Assembly: GCA_963818205.1 (NCBI GenBank)
Contig: CAWFRG010000007.1
Coordinates: 1 to 11,841, forward strand
DNA from: CAVVYV01 sp963818205
GTDB taxonomy: Bacteria; Actinomycetota; Thermoleophilia; Solirubrobacterales; 70-9
Direction of reading: 5' to 3'
DNA length: 11,841 nt
Shown here piece by piece: positions 6,597 to 11,841 of this stretch. The position numbers were made by a program, and so were the translations under genes. Below the pieces are notes generated by a model, which was not told the DNA's origin, made no database searches, and worked only from the letters and a program-made list of their open reading frames with translations. How positions within the stretch are numbered: the first letter of the stretch is position 1; each line of letters opens with the position of its first letter.

Positions 6597-6923
6597 CTAG
6601 GCCCGCCCCGAGCGCTTCGCGATCGTCCGCTCGTAGGACGAGCGCATCAGCTCGATCACCCGGTCGGCGTCCTCGTCCGTGTCGAGCTCGATCGTCACCC
6701 AGCCGGAGTCGGGTGGCGTGTAGCGGTGGTCGCGGGCGTTGCCCGATGCGATCAGCTCCCGGGCGACCTCGGGGCGCAAAGGGAGGTCGGCGATCCTGTC
6801 CCCGTGCAGGTGGCCGAGCTCTCGCCGGCCGACTGTGAAGCGCACGCTCCCGAACCGGCCGGGCCCGGTCTCGACCTCGTCCCAGCTCTCGACCTCTGCC
6901 CTGATCCGCTCGCTCGGTGTCAT
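6597..6923 (-). CDS. DUF5519 / luciferase-family small protein
   Basis: 108-residue soluble protein beginning MTPSERIRAEVESWDEVETG and containing GSVRFTVGRRELGHLHGDRI, then PDSGWVTIELDTDEDADRVIELMR. The RELGHLHGD and SGWV blocks are typical of the DUF5519 'luciferase' family, small proteins of unknown biochemical role despite the name. The ATG at 6923 overlaps a TGA (ATGA) that ends one frame of the preceding MarR gene, so the two are translationally coupled. This repeats the layout of module 1, where a MarR gene is followed by a VOC protein. The MarR remnant also runs in frame into this gene, so a fusion is possible but unlikely. It is convergent with the AI-2E gene. Confidence 0.82.
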   Translation of the reverse strand: MTPSERIRAEVESWDEVETGPGRFGSVRFTVGRRELGHLHGDRIADLPLRPEVARELIASGNARDHRYTPPDSGWVTIELDTDEDADRVIELMRSSYERTIAKRSGRA

Positions 6924-7485
6924 CGCTCGATTCCTGCTGGCCTTGATCGCGCGCTGGAGGATGTCTCGAGCTCCCGCTGATCCTCCTCGGACAGCGCCGC
7001 GATCGGCGGCGGGGGCTCGGCCATCCGCTCGGTGATCTCGACTCGCAGCTTCTCGCCCTCGTCGGTGAGGACCAGGAGCTTCACCCGGCGGTCCTGCTCG
7101 GAGATTCGCGCCGGACCAGGCCCCGCTCCTCGAGCCGGTCGACGATCCCGGTGACGTTCGAGTTGTCGCAGAACAGGTCCTTGGCGAGCTCGCCCATCTT
7201 TCGCGGACCGGCGCCGAGGATCCGGAGCGCGATCGTCTGCTGAGGGGCGAGGTCGAAGTCCTGGTCGATCGCGAGAATCGCGCTGCTTGTTGGTGACCAT
7301 CAGCCAGTGCATCAGGCTCCATGCCTCGCTGCCCGGGTCGGTTCTGCCAACCTCGCCGGCCAGCCAGGAAAAAGGTCCGTACGGAGGCGACGTCGCGATC
7401 GACCGGATCGCCTCGGCGCCTGCCGCCGTCTTCTGGCGGTCTCCGGAACGCTCGTAGAGCCGCGTGCCTTCGTCCCCTTTGCCAT
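6920..7485 (-). pseudogene. MarR-family regulator (module 2), multiply frameshifted
   Basis: A MarR protein can be rebuilt only by joining five pieces from different frames: MAKGTKAR; LYERSGDRQKTAAGAEAIRS to HWLMVTNKQ; AILAIDQDFDLAPQQTIALR to DNSNVTGIVDRLEERGLVRR (the winged helix); EQDRRVKLLVLTDEGEKLRV to LSEEDQREL; and RDILQRAIKASRN. The joins lie near 7470, 7283, 7105 and 6969. The ATG at 7485 has a strong Shine-Dalgarno, GGAGGG at 7491-7496, 5 nt upstream. Four shifts in 570 nt would abolish the protein if real, while the residues between them still look well conserved, which argues for very recent decay or sequence error. It is divergent from the second DrrA-type ATPase, so an intact form would be its repressor. 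Confidence 0.78.
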
Positions 7486-7490
7486 CTCGC

Positions 7491-7496
7491 CCCTCC
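7491..7496 (-). promoter_or_regulatory. Shine-Dalgarno of the module 2 marR
   Basis: On the minus strand GGAGGG lies 5 nt before the ATG at 7485. It decides the start of a gene whose reading frame is broken 15 nt later. Unlike the marR of module 1, this gene has a leader: a TATAAA-like box lies just upstream at about 7499-7504. Confidence 0.7.
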
Positions 7497-7561
7497 TCGT
7501 TTATAGATCCAGTGGACAACCGTGGCCATTCGTGCGTGATGTTACTCGTTGTGGTCGAAAG

Positions 7562-7588
7562 TTGCAAGCTTCAAATATCTGTGATACT
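7562..7588 (+). promoter_or_regulatory. Candidate promoter of exporter operon 2
   Basis: TTGCAA (7562-7567) and GATACT (7583-7588) are 15 nt apart, short for a sigma-70 type promoter, but TG at 7580-7582 makes the latter an extended -10 (TGTGATACT). It lies in the only AT-rich stretch of the intergenic region. Unlike module 1, no clear repeated palindrome is seen; TTGCAAGCTTCAA (7562-7574) is a weak, imperfect one. Confidence 0.35.
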
Positions 7589-7636
7589 GCCATCCTCCTC
7601 GCCAACGAACTTCGAGACCGGAGGGAAGCCGGAGCA

Positions 7637-8681
7637 ATGGCTGAAAGCACGAACGGAAAAGGCGCCCCGACTCGCGGACAACGGGATCGAGGCGCACGGC
7701 CTGGTCCGCGAGTTCAAGGGAGGGATCCAGGCGGTCGACGGCATCGACTTCGAGGTGAGCCCCGGCGAGATCTACGGCTTCCTCGGGCCAAACGGCGCCG
7801 GCAAGTCGACCACGGTCCACATGCTTACCACCCTGCTGCCGGCCACCGCCGGCACCGCCCGGGTCGCCGGCCACGACGTCGCCACCGAGGGCGCCCTGGT
7901 CCGCGACGCGATCGGCGCCGCCCTCCAGGAGGCGGCCCTCGACCCGCAGCTGAGCGCAAACGAGCACATCCGCCTCCAGGGCGCGCTTCACGGGATGACG
8001 AAGCAGGAGCGCACCCGCCGCGGTGAGGAGCTGCTCGAGCGGGTGGGGCTGACCGAGGCGGCGGGCCGCAAGGTCGCCGGCTACTCCGGCGGGATGAAGC
8101 GGCGGCTCGACCTCGCCCTAGCCCTCCTCCACCAGCCCCGGGTGCTCTTCCTCGACGAGCCGACCACCGGGCTCGACATCCAGAGCCGGACGGCGCTCTG
8201 GGACGAGGTCGCGCACCTCTCCCGCGACGAGGGCGTCACCGTCTTCCTCACCACTCAGTACCTGGAGGAGGCCGACCAGCTCGCTGACCGGATCGGGATC
8301 ATCGACCGCGGCAAGATCGCGGCCGAGGGCACTCCGGCCGCGCTCAAGGCCGAGGTCGGAAGGCCGACGGTCGAAGTCACCCCCGCCGATCAGGGCGAGC
8401 GCGGCCGCGCTGCCGAGCTCCTCGAGCCCTTCGGAGAGCTCGTTCCTGGCAAGCCAAACGCCGCCGCGGTGCGGCTCAGCGACGGCAGCGAGGAGCTCGC
8501 CAACATCATCCGCGCCTTCGACCAGGCCGCGGTCAAGGTCGCGAACCTTGAGCTGCACGCGCCGAGCCTCAACGACGTCTTCCTCGAGAAGACCGGGCGG
8601 TCGCTCGAGGGCGCTCAGGCCGAAGCGGCCGGGGACGCTGATACAGGCGAGCAGCCGGTGCTCGAGGGGGCGCCCGCGTGA
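7637..8681 (+). CDS. DrrA-type ABC exporter ATPase (module 2), likely frameshift near the start
   Basis: About 347 residues, the full DrrA length. Walker A GPNGAGKST is at nt 7785-7811, followed by signature YSGGMKRRLD, Walker B VLFLDEP, D-loop GLD and TTQYLEEADQLADRIG. The switch position is Gln, as in classical DrrA, where ATPase 1 here has His. The DrrA C-terminal domain is present (PTVEVTP to HAPSLNDVFLEKTGRSL). The ATG at 7637, after GAGGGAAG, reads MAESTNGKGAP and then leaves the ATPase frame. Reducing CCCC at 7664-7667 by one C gives MAESTNGKGARLADNGIEAH and joins it to the ATPase. Without that change the frame must start elsewhere, for example the ATG at 7539 with about 45 atypical residues. 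The stop overlaps the next start as GTGA. Confidence 0.9.
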
Positions 8682-9484
8682 GCGGGACATCAGCAGTGCA
8701 GCGAAGCGCGCCGCCGTTGCGTGTTCAAATCAGGGAGCTCGCCCGGCGCTCGATCCTGCGGACGATTCGGCAGCCGGCGATGATCGTCCCGGCGACGATC
8801 TTTCCGCTGATCCTGCTCGCGATCAACTCGGCAGGGCTCGAATCGGCGACCAGCATCCCCGGCTTCCCGACCGACTCCTACCTCACCTTCGCCCTCGCCT
8901 TCGCCTTCCTCCAGGCGGGCGTGTTCGCGGTGATCGGCACCGGCCAGAACCTCGCCGAGGACCAGCAGAGCGGCTTCTGGAACCGGATGCAGCTGACCCC
9001 GATTCGGGCGCCGGCGCTGGTCGCCGGTCAGCTCTCCGGGACCCTCGCGCTCGGGTTGTTCCAGGCGGCCACCTATATCGCCGTCGGCCTGATCGCGGGA
9101 GGGCACATCGAGGCCGGGATCCCCGGGGCGCTGGTGCTGATCGCGCTCGCCACGCTGATCACCCTCGCCTTCGGATCGATCGGGCTGATCGCCGGAATGC
9201 GCGCCAGCTCTCCCGAGAACGTCCAGGGCCTCTTCCCGGTCATCTTCGTCTTCCTCTTCCTCAGCTCAATGGCGCTGCCGCGCGACCTGATCCAGACCCA
9301 GTGGTTCGAGACGGTCGCGACCTATAACCCCGTCAGTTACATGATCGAGGGGATCCGGAGCCTCCTGATCACCGGCTGGGACGGGGAGGCGCTGGCACTC
9401 GGCTTCGGCTGCGCGACGGTGATCCTCGTGGCGGCGCTGACGGCGGCGACGTCCTCGATCAAGGGAAGGATGGTGAGAACTTGA
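8678..9484 (+). CDS. ABC-2 type exporter permease A (module 2)
   Basis: 268-residue membrane protein, intact. After an amphipathic start (VQIRELARRSILRTIRQPAM) come six predicted helices: IVPATIFPLILLAIN, LTFALAFAFLQAGVFAVIG, GTLALGLFQAATYIAVGLIA, ALVLIALATLITLAFGSIGL, LFPVIFVFLFLSSMALP and a last one near ALGFGCATVILVAALT. The cytoplasmic loop has EDQQSGFWNRMQLTPIRAPA, the DrrB-type coupling motif, and TYNPVSYMIEGIRSLL lies before the last helix. It starts at GTG 8678, overlapping the ATPase stop by 4 bp, and ends overlapping the next start. It probably pairs with permease B to make a heterodimeric channel. Confidence 0.92.
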   Translation: MSGTSAVQRSAPPLRVQIRELARRSILRTIRQPAMIVPATIFPLILLAINSAGLESATSIPGFPTDSYLTFALAFAFLQAGVFAVIGTGQNLAEDQQSGFWNRMQLTPIRAPALVAGQLSGTLALGLFQAATYIAVGLIAGGHIEAGIPGALVLIALATLITLAFGSIGLIAGMRASSPENVQGLFPVIFVFLFLSSMALPRDLIQTQWFETVATYNPVSYMIEGIRSLLITGWDGEALALGFGCATVILVAALTAATSSIKGRMVRT

Positions 9485-10254
9485 TCCGCCGCTACTTCTC
9501 GGTCGCCGGTGGGCTGGCGCGGCGGCTGATCGACAGCTTCATCAGCAGCCCGGCCCTGTTCCTGCCTCCGCTGCTGATGCCGATCTTCTTCTTCGTCGCC
9601 TTCGCCGGCGGGCTCTCGGCGATCACCGAGGCGCCGGGCTTCGACTACCCGCCTGGCTACACCACCTTCGAATACGGCTTCGTGCTTCTGCAGGCGGCTG
9701 CCTTCGGCGGCGTCTTCACCGGGTTCTCGATTGCCGCCGACTTCCAGTTCGGCTTCGGACGGCGACTACTCCTGGCGACTCCCAACCGCTCCGCGCTCAT
9801 CCTCGGCTACGGGATCGTCGCGATGGTGCGGGCGGCGATCACCCTAACCGTGGTTACGGCGATCGCGCTCATCGCGGGGATGGAGGTCATAGGGACTGGC
9901 AGCGACCTGCTCGGCCTCTACCTGCTGGCCGCGATCATCAACGTCGCCGGGACCCTGTTCGCCGCCGGCGTGGCCCTGCGCTTCCGCAGCCTCCAGGCGA
10001 CGCCGCTGATGATGGTGCCGGTCTTCCTCCTCCTCTTCCTCGCCCCGGTCTACGTGCCGCGCGAGCTGCTCGCCGGCTGGGTCGGCGCCGTCTCCGACTA
10101 CGACCCGATCACCCACGTCATGGAGACGGGTCGCGAGCTGCTCGCGGGTCAGCCCGCCGACTTCTTCGCCGCCCTCGCGATCGCGGCCGGGCTCGTCGCC
10201 CTGCTGCTGGTGTTCGCGATCAGGGGCCTCCGGAAGGCGGAGGCCGCGGCGTGA
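9481..10254 (+). CDS. ABC-2 type exporter permease B (module 2)
   Basis: 257-residue membrane protein, intact. MIRRYFSVAGGLARRLIDSF leads into LFLPPLLMPIFFFVAFAGGL, then EYGFVLLQAAAFGGVFTGFS, the loop IAADFQFGFGRRLLLATPNR, and further helices ending ALAIAAGLVALLLVFAIRGL. YDPITHVMETGRELL parallels YNPVSYMIEGIRSLL of permease A. The start is a TTG at 9481 that overlaps the stop of permease A (TTGA); no ATG or GTG is better placed, and the first helix begins soon after. TTG in a coupled joint suggests output set by the upstream gene. With ATPase 2 and permease A it makes a three-part exporter; the substrate is unknown. Confidence 0.9.
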   Translation: MIRRYFSVAGGLARRLIDSFISSPALFLPPLLMPIFFFVAFAGGLSAITEAPGFDYPPGYTTFEYGFVLLQAAAFGGVFTGFSIAADFQFGFGRRLLLATPNRSALILGYGIVAMVRAAITLTVVTAIALIAGMEVIGTGSDLLGLYLLAAIINVAGTLFAAGVALRFRSLQATPLMMVPVFLLLFLAPVYVPRELLAGWVGAVSDYDPITHVMETGRELLAGQPADFFAALAIAAGLVALLLVFAIRGLRKAEAAA

Positions 10255-10445
10255 GCAGCAGGCTCTCCGATCCGCAGCGGCTGGTCGAGCTGGTCGCGGA
10301 CCAGATGTTCCGCGAGGAGATGCGCTCGCGCAACGGGCGCCGGCCGGCGAACCAGAACGGCGCCGGCCCCAGCCGCGACCGCGAGCTGGCGCGGGCCGCC
10401 GAGGCGGCGGGCGATCAGCGCTCCCCCTGCGATCCGCCCGACTAG
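10251..10445 (+). CDS. Small hypothetical protein, last gene of exporter operon 2
   Basis: 64 residues from a GTG at 10251 that overlaps the permease B stop (GTGA), the same joint as between ATPase and permease A. The first half looks like an amphipathic helix (LSDPQRLVELVADQMFREEM); the rest is Arg, Ala, Asn and Pro rich and probably disordered (RNGRRPANQNGAGPSRDREL). It has no signal peptide or membrane segment and one Cys near the end. The family is not recognised. The coupled start, and a strong hairpin 17 nt after its stop, support it as a real gene of the operon. It might be an accessory or regulatory peptide of the exporter, but that is a guess from position. Confidence 0.55.
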   Translation: MSSRLSDPQRLVELVADQMFREEMRSRNGRRPANQNGAGPSRDRELARAAEAAGDQRSPCDPPD

Positions 10446-10461
10446 ACGCTTCTCCCCCCCA

Positions 10462-10492
10462 GGCGCGGGGCCGCTGGATGCGGCCCCGCGCC
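10462..10492 (+). terminator. GC-rich hairpin ending exporter operon 2
   Basis: GGCGCGGGGCCGC and GCGGCCCCGCGCC form a perfect 13-bp stem with a 5-nt loop (TGGAT), 17 nt after the stop of the 64-residue ORF. There is no U-tract after it (CCTCTCC follows). Such U-poor hairpins are common at operon ends in high-GC actinobacteria. Confidence 0.75.
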
Positions 10493-10524
10493 CCTCTCCT
10501 CGATCGCTCCGGGATGCGACCGGG

Positions 10525-10548
10525 AGATAGTTGAGCGTACAATTATCT
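10525..10548. promoter_or_regulatory. Operator-like palindrome with -10 box upstream of doxX
   Basis: AGATAGTTG (10525-10533) and CAATTATCT (10540-10548) are inverted repeats matching at 8 of 9 positions around a 6-bp spacer. This is the size and AT-rich style of MarR or HxlR operators, which often control DoxX genes. TACAAT (10538-10543, 5 of 6 to the -10 consensus) sits inside the right half, so binding would block it. No good -35 is seen. Confidence 0.5.
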
Positions 10549-10603
10549 TCATAGGGCAAACGGCCGCTCGACGTGACAGGCGGCCTCGACAAGCGAGGGT
10601 CCA

Positions 10604-11029
10604 ATGGACGTCGTTTTCCTGATCGGTCGGATTCTCTTCGGAGTGCTGTTCATCGTCTCGGGGTCCACCGCGCACCTCGGTGAGGGCGGCAAGGTCGGGC
10701 AGGAGTACGCCCGCTCGCTGGGCGCGCCCGCCCCGCATATCCTGGTCCCCCTCAGCGGGGTGGCGATCATCGCCGGCGGCCTGATGATCATCTTCGGGGT
10801 CTGGGCGGACCTCGGCGCGATCCTGATCATCGGCTTCCTCATCTCGATCACCCCGATCATGCACGCGTTCTGGAAGATCGAGGACCAGCAGATGAAGCAG
10901 ATTCAGTCGGCGATGTTCTTCAAGAACGTTGCCCTCCTGGGCGCGGCGATCATCATCTTCTGGCTCTTCAACCAGCTTGTCGATCCGCCGCTGACGATCA
11001 CCGACGCGCTGTTCGATCGGATCGACTGA
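10604..11029 (+). CDS. DoxX family membrane protein
   Basis: 141 residues with four predicted helices: VVFLIGRILFGVLFIVSGST, ILVPLSGVAIIAGGLMIIFG, LGAILIIGFLISITPIMHAF and NVALLGAAIIIFWLF. The R-x-x-x-G-x-x-F opening and the loop FWKIEDQQMKQIQSAMFFKN fit the DoxX/DoxD family. Members act in redox or thiosulfate-quinone chemistry in some archaea, and with SodA and SseA in oxidant defence in mycobacteria; here the role is unknown. GAGGG at 10595-10599 lies 4 nt before the ATG. It appears to be a single-gene unit with its own operator-like promoter and a hairpin after it. Confidence 0.87.
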   Translation: MDVVFLIGRILFGVLFIVSGSTAHLGEGGKVGQEYARSLGAPAPHILVPLSGVAIIAGGLMIIFGVWADLGAILIIGFLISITPIMHAFWKIEDQQMKQIQSAMFFKNVALLGAAIIIFWLFNQLVDPPLTITDALFDRID

Positions 11030-11052
11030 CAATCGTCTCGTCCGCTCGCCGC

Positions 11053-11085
11053 TGGGCCCGGGCGCCGACCAGGCGCCCGGGCCCA
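11053..11085 (+). terminator. GC-rich hairpin after doxX
   Basis: TGGGCCCGGGCGCC and GGCGCCCGGGCCCA form a perfect 14-bp stem with a 5-nt loop (GACCA), 23 nt after the doxX stop. No U-tract follows. It is the second such U-less hairpin in 600 bp, which supports a shared terminator style. Confidence 0.75.
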
Positions 11086-11103
11086 ACCGGTGATCCGCCT
11101 GAC

Positions 11104-11139
11104 TAGGCTGGCGCGATGTGCCCGGAAGGCGGCCGATGA
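11104..11139 (+). promoter_or_regulatory. -10 box and 7-codon upstream ORF before the 211-residue protein gene
   Basis: TAGGCT (11104-11109) lies 6 nt before an ATG at 11116. That ATG opens a 7-codon frame, MCPEGGR, whose TGA (11137-11139) overlaps the ATG of the main gene at 11136 (ATGA). A leaderless start on the small frame could feed ribosomes to the main gene. No -35 is visible, and the GTG at 11118 is a rival start for the main frame. Confidence 0.3.
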
Positions 11140-11771
11140 AGTTGATCGCGGCGCTCGCCGCGGCCGCCCTGATCGCACTCGCCGCCGTCGGCCTGCGCGA
11201 GCTCGGATTCTGGGGAGACGAGTCCTTCGAGGGCGGGATCGACCCGCCCTCGTTGCAGCTCAGTCTCCTCGGGATCGCCACCAATCGGCCCCTCGGCGAG
11301 CTGGAAGACTCCGGAAACGCCTGCCAGCGACTGGCAGGTCTGTCCGCCGGGTTGGGCAAGCGGGAGTCGACGCCCGGCGGGTTCCTCCGCGCCCTTGGCC
11401 TGGCCGCCGCCGGGATCCGCCCCCCGCCGCGGGCCCTCGCCGACCTCGCTCGGGGCGGCCGCAACCTGATCCCCGGCGGGGGCTTTCGCGCCCCCTACTC
11501 GGACGGCACCGCTGGGCAGGTGCGGCACTTCGCCGGGGTTGCGGTGGCCGGCGTCTACGGCGGCGCGGCCGCCACCAGGCTCGCCTCGGTCCTCCTTCGC
11601 CGAGACCCGGAGCGATCCGCCGACGGCCGCCTCAGCGAGCGCGCCCTCGACTTCGCCTCACTAGTCGAGTCGGGCGAGCTCCCGCCCGCGCAGACCGGTG
11701 CCTGGATCCTCGCGAACATCTGCCGCCCCACAGGCCTCGGAACCACCCTGCGTGGGCCGGGCGAGGGGTAG
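11136..11771 (+). CDS. Hypothetical membrane-anchored or secreted protein
   Basis: 211 residues from ATG 11136. The start MKLIAALAAAALIALAAVGL is a signal peptide or single membrane anchor; the in-frame GTG at 11118 would add only MPGRRP before it. The rest is soluble, with IDPPSLQLSLLGIATNRPLG, a central RALADLARGGRNLIPGGGFR, then SDGTAGQVRHFAGVAVAGVY, which suggests a helix with a possible active or binding His, and an acidic end. There are two Cys, at CQRLAG and near the C-terminus (ANICRP), which could pair outside the cell. I do not recognise the family; the QVRHFAG block is the best handle for a search. A hairpin separates it from doxX, so it is a new unit. Codon use looks like its neighbours. 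Confidence 0.7.
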   Translation: MKLIAALAAAALIALAAVGLRELGFWGDESFEGGIDPPSLQLSLLGIATNRPLGELEDSGNACQRLAGLSAGLGKRESTPGGFLRALGLAAAGIRPPPRALADLARGGRNLIPGGGFRAPYSDGTAGQVRHFAGVAVAGVYGGAAATRLASVLLRRDPERSADGRLSERALDFASLVESGELPPAQTGAWILANICRPTGLGTTLRGPGEG

Positions 11772-11774
11772 TCT
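11769..11774 (+). promoter_or_regulatory. -10 box of the last gene (leaderless layout)
   Basis: TAGTCT begins at the stop codon of the preceding gene and ends 6 nt before the GTG at 11781. That is the exact distance that places the RNA start on the first base of the start codon. Confidence 0.4.
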
Positions 11775-11780
11775 GGGCCG

Positions 11781-11841
11781 GTGAGCGTCGCGGAGGAAAA
11801 GGCGAGCTCGAAGCGCCTGGCCGAGGAGATCGTCGACGCGC
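11781..11841 (+). CDS. Start of an unidentified gene, cut by the window end
   Basis: From GTG 11781 the frame reads MSVAEEKASSKRLAEEIVDA and is open to the window edge. It begins 9 nt after the previous stop. The visible part is a charged helix with no recognised motif, so no function is offered. GGAGG inside the frame (11791-11795) is too far downstream to serve this start; a later start cannot be excluded. Confidence 0.5.
   Translation, partial: MSVAEEKASSKRLAEEIVDA

Noticed and set aside
7562..7574. TTGCAAGCTTCAA as the operator of MarR 2
   Set aside because: The symmetry is poor outside the AAGCTT core and there is no second copy, unlike the operators of module 1.
7539..7637. ATG at 7539 as the start of ATPase 2
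   Set aside because: It would add about 45 residues (MLLVVVESCKLQISV and on) unlike the family and would place the promoter-like AT-rich stretch inside the gene. A one-base error after the ATG at 7637 explains the data better.
10562..10585. GGCCGC / GCGGCC pair in the doxX leader as a riboswitch or attenuator
   Set aside because: Only 6 bp with a 12-nt loop in GC-rich DNA, easily due to chance, and no U-tract.
1..11841. CRISPR arrays, tRNA or rRNA genes, insertion sequences, phage genes
   Set aside because: No spaced direct repeats, no cloverleaf or rRNA-like stretch, and no transposase or integrase motif was seen on either strand.

Overview
The window is high-GC DNA with actinobacterial features: long open frames on both strands, 4-bp overlapping gene joints, several promoters whose -10 box sits 6-9 nt before a start codon (the leaderless layout common in Actinobacteria), and an IdeR/DtxR-type iron box. 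The DrrA/DrrB-type exporters, a Cfp30B-like tandem VOC protein and a DUF5519 luciferase-like protein fit an actinobacterium, perhaps a Thermoleophilia/Solirubrobacterales soil lineage. That placement is inference. No rRNA, tRNA, CRISPR array, insertion sequence or phage gene was seen.

Layout. (1) 1-1038: a VIT/CCC1-type iron transporter (minus, cut by the window edge) is divergent from a Fur-family regulator (plus). Their shared promoter holds an IdeR-like box. (2) 1045-4041, exporter module 1: a MarR regulator followed by a tandem VOC protein (minus), divergent from a DrrA-type ATPase and an ABC-2 permease (plus). Between them are two copies of the palindrome TTCGA-N3-TCGAA 30 bp apart and a perfect inverted repeat in the exporter leader. 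The permease carries a one-base frameshift. (3) 4038-5329: a GNAT acetyltransferase that runs in frame into an alpha/beta hydrolase (minus); the hydrolase is broken by two frameshifts. (4) 5405-6577: an AI-2E-family membrane protein (plus). (5) 6597-10445, exporter module 2: a badly frameshifted MarR regulator followed by a DUF5519 protein (minus), divergent from a second DrrA-type ATPase, two ABC-2 permeases and a 64-residue ORF (plus), the last four joined by NTGA overlaps and closed by a strong hairpin. (6) 10604-11841: a DoxX membrane protein with a MarR/HxlR-like operator, a strong hairpin, an unrecognised membrane-anchored protein, and the first 20 codons of another gene.

How it may work: two MarR-plus-ABC-exporter modules stand side by side, each with a small accessory gene behind its MarR. 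This looks like ligand-induced efflux or self-protection; the substrates cannot be read from the sequence. The iron pair at the left end is a separate unit. At least nine apparent single-base frameshifts fall between about 3.7 and 7.7 kb. Many can be repaired by changing a run of 2-4 identical bases by one, so read error must be excluded before calling the genes dead.
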